From assembly GCA_016214025.1 (NCBI GenBank), contig JACRPH010000047.1:1-44439 (forward strand): a stretch of DNA of 44,439 nucleotides, given 5' to 3'. Position 1 is the first letter of the stretch; every line of letters starts with the position of its first letter. Below the pieces are notes generated by a model that was not told the origin of the DNA, made no database searches, and worked only from the letters and a program-made list of their open reading frames with translations. Made by a program: the position numbers and the translations under genes. Shown piece after piece: positions 24,582-32,960 of this stretch. The stretch is from Candidatus Woesearchaeota archaeon. GTDB lineage: Archaea; Nanobdellota; Nanobdellia; Woesearchaeales; GW2011-AR9.

Positions 24582-25040
24582 TTATCCCGCTTTCTTCCCG
24601 CCTGACTTTCCTGCCAGGGGCACTGCTCCCAGTGCCGGACCGGTTTTAACTTTGGGCAAAGGCAACGGGCTAGGCAAGTTAACTTCTTCGCTAATTTTTA
24701 TCGCTTGAATATTTCCTTTGTGCAGAGCAGCATTAACTATCTGCTCCATGATGTCCATAGGAATCTTCTTCTCGCTCTCCCAGCCTTCTTTAACTCCTTT
24801 TATCTTAGCTGCGGTATCCACATATAGAATCTGTCCTTCTACTTCAATTTTGCCGTACTCTGGCTCGTAATTGCAGTTGAACGAGAACGTAAACTTCAAT
24901 CCTTTCTTTCCTTCAATATCAAACGATAGGTCTTCGATATTCTTAATCGAAACGTTGTTATTGATATTTATCTGTCCGCCGGGCGATTCTAAGTTTCTTT
25001 CCGCTACTAATTTATGCAAATTTATTTTAACTATAGTCAT
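24582..25040 (-). CDS. Possible SecB-like protein
   Basis: A 152-residue protein: beta-rich first half (FDIEGKKGLKFTFSFNCNYEPEYGKIEVEGQILYVDT), then an amphipathic helix (DIMEQIVNAALHKGNIQAIKISEEVNLPSPLPLPKV). This order and the late I-P/L-P-rich end recall SecB-type chaperones, which have small archaeal relatives. The match is by overall shape, not by strict motif, so confidence is low. A Gly/Lys-rich tail follows. Confidence 0.5.
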   Translation of the reverse strand: MTIVKINLHKLVAERNLESPGGQININNNVSIKNIEDLSFDIEGKKGLKFTFSFNCNYEPEYGKIEVEGQILYVDTAAKIKGVKEGWESEKKIPMDIMEQIVNAALHKGNIQAIKISEEVNLPSPLPLPKVKTGPALGAVPLAGKSGGKKAG

Positions 25041-25129
25041 GTTTGGGTCACCTTCTTTAGTTTAATGATGATTATTTAGGGGGTATGTTTATAAATTTTC
25101 CCTAATTTCTAAGTAAAAAGGTGCTCCCC

Positions 25130-25864
25130 ATGAATATTGTAAAATTCGGCGGCTCGATCGTTAATCCCGATGGAAAGTACGATAACTTAGTTATAAACCA
25201 GTTTATCCAGCTGGTGGAAGAAAGCAACGACAAATTTATTTTTGTAGTGGGTGGGGGAAAGTTGTGCCGAAGAGTGCAGGAAGCATCCAAGCCTTTTCTG
25301 CAAGAAGCATTGAATGAAACTGAAGCAGTACAGCGTGCTAATGATTGGCTGGGAATTTCTATCACCAAGATAAACGCCGAATATGTGCTGAAACAATTCC
25401 AGAAGAAGCTGGGAAAAGCAGTTTATCCGCAGTTGATTCTTGATCCAACTAAAAAACTCAATTCTAATTGTAAAGTGTTCTTCACCGGAGGCTGGGTCCC
25501 TGGCTGCAGCACCGATAAAGATATGATGCTATTAGCCAAAGCGTTCCACGCCAGTAAAGTATTCAAGCTCAGCGACTTTGAAATTGTTAAAAAAATCAAG
25601 CCGTTAGAATTAGCTAAAGCACTTCCGGAAAAGAAAGAAGAAATTCTAGCCCATGCCCAAGAGCTCAAACAGATGATGTGGAAAGAGTTAGTAACCCTCG
25701 TCGGAACAAAATGGGTTCCGGGGTTAAGTACGCCGTTTGATCCAGAAGCCGCAGCATTAGGATATACGTTGAGAAAGAAATTGACCGTTTACATTGGCCG
25801 AAAAGAACAGTTTCCTAAGATGGTGCGTGGAGAAAAGTTTAGGGGAACGGTAGTGAAAGGGTAA
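25130..25864 (+). CDS. Amino-acid-kinase-fold protein, UMP kinase-like
   Basis: About 244 residues starting MNIVKFGGSIV, the phosphate-binding start of the fold. VVGGGKLCRRV is the second glycine loop, and NDWLGISITKINAEYVL, WVPGCSTDKDMMLLAKAF and KLSDFEIV follow the layout of archaeal UMP kinase (PyrH). It likely makes UDP from UMP; carbamate kinase-like or other family members cannot be excluded. The ATG at 25130 is chosen over a GTG at 25121 because it begins directly with the conserved strand. Confidence 0.75.
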   Translation: MNIVKFGGSIVNPDGKYDNLVINQFIQLVEESNDKFIFVVGGGKLCRRVQEASKPFLQEALNETEAVQRANDWLGISITKINAEYVLKQFQKKLGKAVYPQLILDPTKKLNSNCKVFFTGGWVPGCSTDKDMMLLAKAFHASKVFKLSDFEIVKKIKPLELAKALPEKKEEILAHAQELKQMMWKELVTLVGTKWVPGLSTPFDPEAAALGYTLRKKLTVYIGRKEQFPKMVRGEKFRGTVVKG

Positions 25865-25865
25865 T

Positions 25866-26090
25866 CAATCCTGTACTGTTTCAAGTCGTCTTTACGATAA
25901 TACAAAACTAACTTTTCTTCATTCAAAATCAACTTTTAAAGGGGGATAACTATTATTTCTCATGAATAGATTTCTCATCGAAGAAAAAGTGTTATCTTCC
26001 TCTTTTGACCAGTGTTGTTTAGGGATAGCTTATCCTCATAATTGTTAATGATGTGAAGACGCAAAATAAGCTTGAAACAGTACAGAATTG
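25866..26090. ncRNA. 225-nt element closed by a 20-bp stem
   Basis: Positions 25866-25885 and 26071-26090 are reverse complements at 19 of 20 positions, with a perfect 15-bp core (CTGTACTGTTTCAAG). Inside are a CGTCTT/AAGACG pair (26056-26061 on the right), a GGATAAC/GTTATC pair and a GGATA-GCT-TATCC hairpin. There is no credible coding frame. It may be a structured RNA or the terminal repeats of a small element. No RNase P, SRP or box C/D signature is seen. Confidence 0.5.
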
Positions 26091-26141
26091 ATAAATGTTT
26101 CTGAGGGATATTGCTGGAAGCTACTGAATGTTAAAATTATA

Positions 26142-26254
26142 GATAACTGCGCAAGTTATATCACATTTGTGCGCAGTTGTCTAATAGTAAACTGCGTCGA
26201 AAAAGCAATACTGGTATAAACAAAAGGATGTGCTATAAGCTACGCAGTTTACTA
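26142..26254. repeat. Two neighbouring hairpins with shared ACTGCG arms
   Basis: Hairpin 1 pairs 26142-26153 with 26170-26181 (core AACTGCGCA/TGCGCAGTT). Hairpin 2 pairs TAGTAAACTGCGT (26185-26197) perfectly over 13 bp with 26242-26254. Both arms contain AACTGCG, so the second may be a diverged copy of the first. Together with the 225-nt element they fill the 452-nt gap between the UMP kinase-like and exonuclease genes. Confidence 0.6.
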
Positions 26255-26316
26255 TATATTCTCCAGAACAACAATCTTTTAAATAGATTGAACTAACTCT
26301 GCTTTCGGTGCAATAG

Positions 26317-27027
26317 ATGTTAAAGAATACTTTTTGCCATTTAGTGTCAGAAAATAAAGAACTAGAGTTATGGAAATCTAACCTCTTGCACTGGGATGAA
26401 ATCCAGGAAGCTCATGAGCTGCATTCTCAGATTCTGGAATCAAAACAAGCCCTGGAAAATAACAACTTTAATTTCTTCCTGCAAAGGCTGCCTAAAAACC
26501 AGCACTGGCGGGCATACAAAGAATTTCCCTGCTGTTTTTTAGATATCGAAACCACTGGATTAAGCAGGCATTTCAATGAGGTTACCGTAATTGGAATATA
26601 CGATGGCCAAAACACCAAACTCTTTGTTAAAGATCAGAATCTGCATGAATTCCCCCAGGAACTCTCTAAATATTCCGTCATCATAACTTATAACGGAAAA
26701 TGTTTTGATATCCCTTTCTTAAAAGCCAAATATCCGGAATTAAATTTGGAGAAGTTTCATATTGATTTGCGTTACGTTCTGAAAGAATTAGGTTATACCG
26801 GGGGATTGAAGTACATTGAAGGGGTAATGGGATTATCCCGAGATGAAGACATAAAAGAAGTAGACGGTTTTGAAGCGGTAAGATTGTGGTATAAGTACAA
26901 AAGAGGCGATGAAGAAGCGTTAAGATTGCTGTTGAAGTACAATCAAGCCGATATTGAGAATCTGAAGTTTCTGATGGACTTCGCTTATGGGAAGATGAAG
27001 GAAAGGCGATTTTTGGGATGGATTTGA
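26317..27027 (+). CDS. RNase H-fold 3'-5' exonuclease, YprB-like
   Basis: A 236-residue DEDD-type nuclease. FLDIETTGL is Exo I, ITYNGKCFDIPFLKAKYP is Exo II, HIDLRYVLKELGYTGGLKYIE is the DNA polymerase-like middle, and KYNQADIENLKFL is Exo III. It corresponds to the YprB ribonuclease-H-like family. The start codon follows a TTTTAAATA box by about 40 nt. The NAD kinase-like gene begins 11 nt after the stop, so the two are probably one transcript. Confidence 0.82.
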   Translation: MLKNTFCHLVSENKELELWKSNLLHWDEIQEAHELHSQILESKQALENNNFNFFLQRLPKNQHWRAYKEFPCCFLDIETTGLSRHFNEVTVIGIYDGQNTKLFVKDQNLHEFPQELSKYSVIITYNGKCFDIPFLKAKYPELNLEKFHIDLRYVLKELGYTGGLKYIEGVMGLSRDEDIKEVDGFEAVRLWYKYKRGDEEALRLLLKYNQADIENLKFLMDFAYGKMKERRFLGWI

Positions 27028-27038
27028 GGGCTTAACCA

Positions 27039-27974
27039 ATGACTAAAATGAAACTCGGCCTTGCCGCCAAACTGTCCAAAATAGAATGGGACATGCACCG
27101 TCTGCAATTGTCCTACGGTGAAATATTAAATACCTATCGGCAGCAAGGTAAAGATGTAGGCAAAATTGTAGCCAGCCATACGCGTCAGAAACAGAATATT
27201 GAAGAAATTCTTGCCCAAGTTCCGGGTGCAGAAGTGTTAGATGTAATTGCTCTTCAGAAAAACTGCACTCCAAAAGCAGAAGTGGAGATACTAATTGCTT
27301 TGGGCGGAGATAATTTCTTCCAGATCTGCTCGCATTTATTTCCGGAAGCGTATTTGGTGGGGGTAAATTCTGATCCACAAACCAGTTACGGGAAATTGCT
27401 GTACTTCACGCCGGACAGTTTAAGGCAGAGATTAAAGCAAATTGTCAAGGGAGATTTTAATACCGAATATTGGGCAAGAGTTGCAACCACTTTAAATGGA
27501 GCCAGAGTAGAAGATTCCACCTGCACGGTTTCTTTATCCATCAAAGCAACGGATATGATGAGCCGTTATTTGCTAAAACTGAACGGAGAAAGTGAAGAGC
27601 AGAAATGCACTGGAATTTTAGTAGTAAGCGGAGCAGGCTCAGGAACCGGGGCCAGGTATCGAAATGCGGGGTTATATCTACCTCAAGTTAAATCAGGATT
27701 GTATCCATTAGTAACCTCAGAATTTTCCCGTATTTCTCCGAAATTGCGCACGCTTACCCGAGAGCCATTCATGGGGGAAGAGTGTAAATACAAAGGGCTG
27801 AATCTTCGTGTTCAAGAAGGAGAAGAATTAACTTTAATGTACTGGGCGAATGATCCCTCGGAATTATCCATAGATTCTATTAATCGTTACGATGTCAAAG
27901 AAGGAGATGAATTAAAGTTTAAAGTTTCTGATAAGCCATTGAAAGTGATAAGTAAGATGAATAGAAAGTGGTGA
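27039..27974 (+). CDS. NAD kinase-like protein (NADK2-type)
   Basis: A 311-residue protein. ILIALGGDNFFQICSHL carries the NAD kinase GGD motif, with Asn in place of the usual Gly after it. LVGVNSDPQTSYGKLLYFTPD resembles the VNSDP segment of NADK2-type kinases. The later SGAGSGTGA segment corresponds to the second nucleotide-binding region. It probably phosphorylates NAD(H); the GGDN variant makes substrate choice less sure. It is downstream of the exonuclease with 11 nt between them. Confidence 0.75.
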   Translation: MTKMKLGLAAKLSKIEWDMHRLQLSYGEILNTYRQQGKDVGKIVASHTRQKQNIEEILAQVPGAEVLDVIALQKNCTPKAEVEILIALGGDNFFQICSHLFPEAYLVGVNSDPQTSYGKLLYFTPDSLRQRLKQIVKGDFNTEYWARVATTLNGARVEDSTCTVSLSIKATDMMSRYLLKLNGESEEQKCTGILVVSGAGSGTGARYRNAGLYLPQVKSGLYPLVTSEFSRISPKLRTLTREPFMGEECKYKGLNLRVQEGEELTLMYWANDPSELSIDSINRYDVKEGDELKFKVSDKPLKVISKMNRKW

Positions 27975-27984
27975 GTGAGCGGGG

Positions 27985-28110
27985 ATGGAAAGAGAAATAG
28001 TGATGGACAAGCTCCTGCATCCGGCTCATGTTCTGGTGCCCGTAACCCATTACCCACTTCATCAAAAACTGCTGGAGAGAGGACATCAGCATGAATATAA
28101 GTGCATATGA
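27985..28110 (+). CDS. Short His-rich ORF (41 residues)
   Basis: ATG 27985 to TGA 28108-28110, just after the NAD kinase-like gene. It reads MEREIVMDKLLHPAHVLVPV, then a His-rich end with six further histidines and one cysteine. A GCGGGGA purine run precedes the ATG by about 2 nt, too close for a normal ribosome site. Balanced composition and position suggest a real small gene, possibly metal-binding, but there is no homology evidence. Confidence 0.35.
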   Translation: MEREIVMDKLLHPAHVLVPVTHYPLHQKLLERGHQHEYKCI

Positions 28111-28135
28111 TGTTTCTTCCTTTTACTCTTCAAGT

Positions 28136-28516
28136 TTACTTCACCATTATCACTCTTTTCTTCTGTCTTAACGTTAGATACGGCCGGGTTAATCGCTTCT
28201 TTAAAGCTATATCCTGCGTCAGAATCAAAGAGCCTCGTTTAGAATAATCAACCAGCAAATCATCAACGTAGCCTTCCGGATGAAGCATCACTATCAGCTT
28301 TTTAGATTTAATGAGCTGCAGCAACAACTTTGCCGCTCTGCTTTCTTTACTTTTATCTTTCTCTGCCAGCTTCTTCAATTCATCTATGCTTCCTTTCAAC
28401 ACTGCTGCTTCATATTTGAAATCACAGCAGGGTTTCAGCTCTTCAAATATATCTACTTTAAATTGTACGAGCGCCATCAAAGCGTTGGTGTCGATAATTA
28501 TTCGTTTCATTGTCAT
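28136..28516 (-). CDS. PIN-domain endonuclease
   Basis: About 126 residues. It starts MTMKRIIIDTNALMALVQF with the first PIN aspartate (DTN); VLKGSIDELKKLAEK supplies the second acidic position, and VDYSKRGSLILTQDIALKKRL supplies the third (D). It matches the small archaeal PIN family near FCF1/UTP24. The start is set by an ATGA overlap with the stop of the AlbA_2/ATPase gene upstream, so the two are translationally coupled. It probably cleaves RNA, as a toxin or in processing. Confidence 0.8.
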   Translation of the reverse strand: MTMKRIIIDTNALMALVQFKVDIFEELKPCCDFKYEAAVLKGSIDELKKLAEKDKSKESRAAKLLLQLIKSKKLIVMLHPEGYVDDLLVDYSKRGSLILTQDIALKKRLTRPYLTLRQKKRVIMVK

Positions 28517-29832
28517 TTCACTTCCCAATGTCCGCCTTTATCTGGGCCAATTCTCCTAATCAAGTCATTTTCTTTTAGTTTTTTGAGTTGCCATTCTACT
28601 CCTTTTTCAGTGAGGTGTAATCTTCTTGCTATTTCGTCAGAGGTAATACTGTGATTTTCTCTAATAAGTGCAATAATCTTCTCCCTAGTTTTCTCCCTAG
28701 TTTTCTCCCCAGTTTTCATCATTCCTGCTTCAGCAAACTCTTGTCTCTCAAATATAACTGAAAATCCATATTTCAGCACGTCAAATTTTACTGGGACAAA
28801 ATCTAAATCACACGCTTCTTTTATTCTTCTAAGCCCTGAACCCCATTTTTCAATATCTGCGCTCAAATAAAGAATATTTGCGACCAGGGGATTTCTTAAA
28901 ATTGAGGGCAAATCAGCCGTGATAAAATCTAATGGAGTATATCCCGAAGGAAAATCCCCCGGATTCCAAATGTCCACCCTATCTTTATATATTGCTATCT
29001 TATTGCTTTCAGGAGCAAGATAATCCCTATGGCAAAAAGAATTTACTAGCGCTTCTGTGATCGCTCTAAGAGGTATTTCTGGAATCTCTTCTCTCGTTCT
29101 GGTCTCAAGTTTAGCTCGCCAATTAATATGTTCTTTGATATAAGACTCGGATAATCTAAGCAACTCGAAAATATTGCCTTTAAATTGTTTGATGTCCAAG
29201 AATGTAACTTTATTTATCCCCGCAAAAACAGCAGATTGTACTTCCAATGGGGCTTTATTTGAGAATAATAATTTTCCGGCTTGGGTGATCTTACCATCAA
29301 CTAATAACCCAAATTTAATAAGTACTTCCTTTTTGTTGGCATATTTATACGAAATTCTTTTTACTTCATTTGCTTTTAATATAAAGTTCTTCAAAGTTTC
29401 TTCATCAATATCGTCAATAGTGCAATCACTTTTTGAAGAATCAAATTTAGTGGCATTCTTACGCAGTATCAGATTTTCCAGTTCTTTGGCGGAGAGCTGC
29501 CTATCCTCATCTGCTACCCTCATATAAGCTTTCCCGTAAGCAAAGTATGGCTGCTCGTGCCCTTCAAATGAAACTTTTATGCAGCTCTTTCCTTCAATTT
29601 CTTCTGCTTTGATTTCAGGATAGACTTTTGGTTCAATATTGTTTACAATGGTTTGAGAAACCCCGCTTAATGTATTTTCCGTTATCTGCTGTCCGATAAC
29701 TCTTCCCTGATTGGATATTCCAAAGTATAATTCTCCTTTCTGGTGCTTGTTCAATATCGCAGAAATGGAGATGATGGCTTCCTTTAGTTCAGAAGTAGAG
29801 GTTTTCAATTCCAAAGTTTCAGATTCTTGCAT
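28513..29832 (-). CDS. AlbA_2 (Schlafen-like) / GHKL ATPase regulator with C-terminal winged helix
   Basis: A 439-residue protein. The N-terminal AlbA_2 domain (SETLELKTSTSELKEAIISISAILNKHQKGELYFGISNQGRVIGQ) is followed by a HATPase_c_4-type ATP-binding region (EIPLRAITEALVNSFCHRDYL; IAIYKDRVDIWNPGDFPSG) and a C-terminal winged helix (SITSDEIARRLHLTEKGVEWQLKKL). This layout is typical of proteins once called RecG-like regulators. A tandem 12-bp repeat (28680-28715) encodes KTRE-type units between the ATPase and the HTH. It is coupled to the PIN gene by an ATGA overlap. Confidence 0.82.
   Translation of the reverse strand: MQESETLELKTSTSELKEAIISISAILNKHQKGELYFGISNQGRVIGQQITENTLSGVSQTIVNNIEPKVYPEIKAEEIEGKSCIKVSFEGHEQPYFAYGKAYMRVADEDRQLSAKELENLILRKNATKFDSSKSDCTIDDIDEETLKNFILKANEVKRISYKYANKKEVLIKFGLLVDGKITQAGKLLFSNKAPLEVQSAVFAGINKVTFLDIKQFKGNIFELLRLSESYIKEHINWRAKLETRTREEIPEIPLRAITEALVNSFCHRDYLAPESNKIAIYKDRVDIWNPGDFPSGYTPLDFITADLPSILRNPLVANILYLSADIEKWGSGLRRIKEACDLDFVPVKFDVLKYGFSVIFERQEFAEAGMMKTGEKTREKTREKIIALIRENHSITSDEIARRLHLTEKGVEWQLKKLKENDLIRRIGPDKGGHWEVK
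28680..28715 (-). repeat. Triple 12-bp in-frame tandem repeat
   Basis: TCTCCCTAGTTT occurs twice, then TCTCCCCAGTTT, back to back. On the minus strand it encodes TGEKTREKTREK. It sits in the linker before the winged helix, so copy number could vary without breaking the frame. Confidence 0.85.
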
Positions 29833-29836
29833 TTTC

Positions 29837-30730
29837 TCACCACCTCGTTATCTTCCTGGTGTTATCTAAAGAAATATCTTTTTCATTGCTAATCAACTCC
29901 TGTGCATGTGCCACCCAGAGTATTCTGAGTATGGTTAGAGTAGGGATGCACAATATTGATAAGAGCATCATCAGCCATTGCAGCGGCTCGTAATTCATGG
30001 TAAGATATATCAGGCTAAACAAACTTCCCATAATTATTATACTAATCACTAACGCTAACAAAGTCCAGTGAATCTTCTTCAGCGAAACCGCCCACCAATT
30101 CTTAGCTAGAGCCTTCCAAGAGGAGTTGATAACTGCCAATCCGCACCACAACAGATAAATCAACACTCCTAAGAGGGCTAAAGTATATTTTGCTATTGAC
30201 ATTAACAAGTCTTCATTAGGTTCAGAAGAAATTAAATTTAGCGAGAAATATCCTATTAACACTGGTATCCCTAAGAAGATTAAACTCACTGTGATGTATT
30301 TCAACCAGAGGAGTCCTGCTTCTTTCAGATGTTTGACAAAAGATGATGATTGGCGTGGTTCTTTCTTTTCAGATAAGACTAGTTTATGTGTTCCCACCCA
30401 TAATGCTCCTTCCAATATTATAAATGTCCCCAGCAGCCATAATATCACTTCAGTGACGTGCTTTACTAACGCATTATAATTTTGGTACACTTTAAGCATA
30501 TCTGTAGAAAATGCTCCGCCTTCCTGAATATTGGTGACATTATAATTAGCGGCCTGTAACGGCTGCATTATTCCATTAACATCTTCCAGTATTTTCACCG
30601 GATAGGTTACGGCCAGAAAGAATATACCTATTATTGCCATCAATTGAAGCAGTACCAGTAAGCTGAACCATAGCTTATGCTGATGAATATGATGAAATGT
30701 TTTCCTGATGCTTTCTTTTAAGTGATGCAT
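29837..30730 (-). CDS. Integral membrane protein of unknown function
   Basis: A 297-residue protein with about six membrane segments, the clearest near residues 17-42, 90-115, 137-162, 170-197, 215-240 and 245-270. It has a long loop after the first helix. No family is recognised; the layout resembles DUF4013-type membrane proteins only loosely. A TATAAA-containing box about 30 nt before the ATG supports the start. It lies 5 nt upstream of the ATPase gene on the same strand. Confidence 0.65.
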   Translation of the reverse strand: MHHLKESIRKTFHHIHQHKLWFSLLVLLQLMAIIGIFFLAVTYPVKILEDVNGIMQPLQAANYNVTNIQEGGAFSTDMLKVYQNYNALVKHVTEVILWLLGTFIILEGALWVGTHKLVLSEKKEPRQSSSFVKHLKEAGLLWLKYITVSLIFLGIPVLIGYFSLNLISSEPNEDLLMSIAKYTLALLGVLIYLLWCGLAVINSSWKALAKNWWAVSLKKIHWTLLALVISIIIMGSLFSLIYLTMNYEPLQWLMMLLSILCIPTLTILRILWVAHAQELISNEKDISLDNTRKITRW

Positions 30731-30829
30731 CTTCTGGAGAACAAGAATGAGGTTTATAGACTTTTCTAAAGTGAGAATGCCACTTATTAGTGGAAAATTT
30801 TATAAAGTCCACCATCATCTAAGCTAATT

Positions 30830-31336
30830 ATGGAAAAGAAAACGGGGGCAGACCATTCTATGGAAGAAAGAATGAAACTTCTTACCGGAATGCAGGAAAG
30901 AGTACGTACTCAAATGAAGGGAGAGGAAAAAGTCTATGCTGCTCGCCGGGAAGAACTGTTGGGAAGCCGGGAACTTAAAGAAGTGGCGTATGGGTTTAAA
31001 ATGTCATCAATGCTAAATGAGGATCAAGCTATGATTGTTCTTAGTGCTTTGGGGCAGATAAGGTATGCGGGGAGAAAAGACTTTTACAACATTTATGAAA
31101 CAGACTATGGGGGGGATGAATTCGAGGTTGAATTGAGATGGCCCCAGCATTATGCAGGCTGGGTTGACAGCGTAAAGATTTGCGGCTCAGAACACAGCCC
31201 AAAGGCTGATTTAGGAGTACGCTTCTGGCGTCCAGCCCAGGAGATAGAATCTGCCCCGGAACAATCAGAACAAGAAGCGCAAGAGATATATCAACAGCTA
31301 GAACAACTCCTACGGAAAAAACAACCAATACTCTGA
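30830..31336 (+). CDS. Hypothetical 168-residue protein
   Basis: An unrecognised soluble protein: a charged helical first half (MEERMKLLTGMQERVRTQMKGEEKVYAARREELLG), a strand-rich middle with DYGGDEFEVELRWPQHYAGWVDSVKICGS, and a Glu/Gln-rich end. TTTATAAA at about 30798 lies 32 nt before the ATG. No partner genes are evident. Confidence 0.55.
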   Translation: MEKKTGADHSMEERMKLLTGMQERVRTQMKGEEKVYAARREELLGSRELKEVAYGFKMSSMLNEDQAMIVLSALGQIRYAGRKDFYNIYETDYGGDEFEVELRWPQHYAGWVDSVKICGSEHSPKADLGVRFWRPAQEIESAPEQSEQEAQEIYQQLEQLLRKKQPIL

Positions 31337-31349
31337 TAGCCTTACTCCT

Positions 31350-31547
31350 TTACGAGCTATAATAATTCAAATAGCCTTTCATCAATCCGTCTGGGGAAAG
31401 CTTAGTTAGGTTAATTCTTTTGGTTTTGCTTCCCGACGAGAACGTTACTTCGTCACTTCCTTTCTTATATGCCTCCTGAATTCGCTGCATTATCTCTTCA
31501 TCGCTGATATTAAACGAGTCCAAGCCTAGCAGCGTTTTCATCGACAT
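31350..31547 (-). CDS. Hypothetical 65-residue protein
   Basis: A small protein, LLGLDSFNISDEEIMQRIQEAYKKGSDEVTFSSGSKTKRINLTKLSPDGLMKGYL: one helix plus strands. It starts 1 nt after the stop of the 66-residue gene upstream on the same strand (GCATAACATG), so the two are co-translated. No family recognised. Confidence 0.55.
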   Translation of the reverse strand: MSMKTLLGLDSFNISDEEIMQRIQEAYKKGSDEVTFSSGSKTKRINLTKLSPDGLMKGYLNYYSS

Positions 31548-31548
31548 G

Positions 31549-31749
31549 TTATGCTTTCCCTAAGGGCCAGTCGGCAAACTTACAGTAATTTTCCTCTTCA
31601 TCTATCATCTCCTGCTCATATCCTTCCATAAACCCGTCGTCTTCATGCTTAAGAACGTCGTCATCCACCCACTTCTCTCTAACTCGTTTAGAATGGATAT
31701 GCTCTTCTTCCTCTTCCGGAAAAGTATTTTTTCTAGCTTTCGGATACAT
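31549..31749 (-). CDS. Hypothetical 66-residue acidic protein
   Basis: Starts MYPKARKNTFPEEEEEHIHSKRV; strongly acidic, with one cysteine near the end. The start is chosen from a GGTGGTG site about 5 nt upstream. An AT-rich box (ATTTAAATATAAATA) around 31807-31820 could drive it. It precedes the 65-residue gene directly; both are of unknown function. Confidence 0.55.
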   Translation of the reverse strand: MYPKARKNTFPEEEEEHIHSKRVREKWVDDDVLKHEDDGFMEGYEQEMIDEEENYCKFADWPLGKA

Positions 31750-31951
31750 TTTCACCACCCCCATTTTAGTCTTATGACTAATCCCCGATATATTTTACCA
31801 AAACATTTAAATATAAATACTTTTCCTAAATACTATATATCCCCAGTATGCAGGTATATACATAGATCGAAGGATTACGGATAATTGAATGAGTGTGGGT
31901 AAAGGTGTATTAAGATAATTGTTTAGAATAATAGTTTAAGGAGGCATTAAA

Positions 31952-32908
31952 ATGGAATACCGCAAATTAATCTCGTTTGGAAAGAGCAGCTTTGTCGTTT
32001 CTCTGCCTAAGGCTTGGCTCGTCCAGAACAAGCTGAAGAAAGGAGACCTGCTTTATCTGGAGGAAAACGGACCAAACTTGATGTTGAGCAAAAGCACAAC
32101 CAAAGACGAAGAGGAAGAGAAGACTAAAGTAATTAATATTGATGGGAAAGACCTGCTTCTGATAACGCGTGAAGTTAACTCGGCTTATATTCTAAATTAC
32201 CGCACCGTCATTTTGAAAGGGAGAGAATTGAAAAATAAAGTAAAAGAAATTCAGCAGTTGTTTCAAAATCTTATTGCATTAGAAGTAATGGAGCAGGCTT
32301 CTAATAGCGTAATTGCCAGAGATTTTCTGAACATGGAGCAGGTTTCTATTGAAGAGCTTATCCACAAGATGGACATCATCGCCAGAACCATGCTTAAAGA
32401 AACCATCAGCAGCATCTCTAAAGACAATTACGAGAACATAAATGAAAGGGATAGAGATGTTAATCGGTTATATTTCCTGTTATATCGCACTGTACTATAT
32501 AATCTGGAGCATCTGTCCCATGCCCTAAAAAAGTATGGTCTTGGTCCAGTTGACCTATTAAACAAGCACTTGGTTGGACGTTATATTGAATTAATTGCTG
32601 ATGAGGCTCGCCGGACGGCACGTTTTTCCCGTTTAATTAAAGGAAATGCTAAAAACAAAGCAGCATTGATTTCATGTTTAGGCAAGGTTGAGCAGTATTA
32701 TATTGAAACTATGAAAGCACATTATGCCAACGATGTGGAATTAGCACTTAAGCTATCCTGCTCAAAGGAAGAGTTTATTAAAGAATTAGATGCCATCGAC
32801 TATAAAAGCCAAGAGATCAGCTTTGTTACCGCTACCTCTAGGGTGAGAAGACTTATCAGCCACATCCACTGTTTGGGACAGGTGACTTACACCAGAAGTA
32901 ACTATTAG
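31952..32908 (+). CDS. PhoU-like regulator with N-terminal AbrB/SpoVT domain
   Basis: A 318-residue protein. Residues 1-45 are a SpoVT/AbrB DNA-binding unit (YRKLISFGKSSFVVSLPKAWLVQNKLKKGDLLYLEE). The rest is helical and matches PhoU-domain repeats (LNMEQVSIEELIHKMDIIARTMLKETISSI; VNRLYFLLYRTVLYNLEHL). This archaeal type is thought to link phosphate status to transcription. GGAGG lies 8 nt before the ATG. No phosphate transporter genes are near. Confidence 0.85.
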   Translation: MEYRKLISFGKSSFVVSLPKAWLVQNKLKKGDLLYLEENGPNLMLSKSTTKDEEEEKTKVINIDGKDLLLITREVNSAYILNYRTVILKGRELKNKVKEIQQLFQNLIALEVMEQASNSVIARDFLNMEQVSIEELIHKMDIIARTMLKETISSISKDNYENINERDRDVNRLYFLLYRTVLYNLEHLSHALKKYGLGPVDLLNKHLVGRYIELIADEARRTARFSRLIKGNAKNKAALISCLGKVEQYYIETMKAHYANDVELALKLSCSKEEFIKELDAIDYKSQEISFVTATSRVRRLISHIHCLGQVTYTRSNY

Positions 32909-32960
32909 AAAATAGTGAACCCCGAAAGGTTTATAAAGAAGTGCTTGTTTTAGGGGTGTG

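Noticed and set aside
25866-26090. RNase P or SRP RNA
   Set aside because: The conserved GAGGAAAGTCC-type and SRP loop sequences are absent on both strands; only the closing stem is RNA-like.
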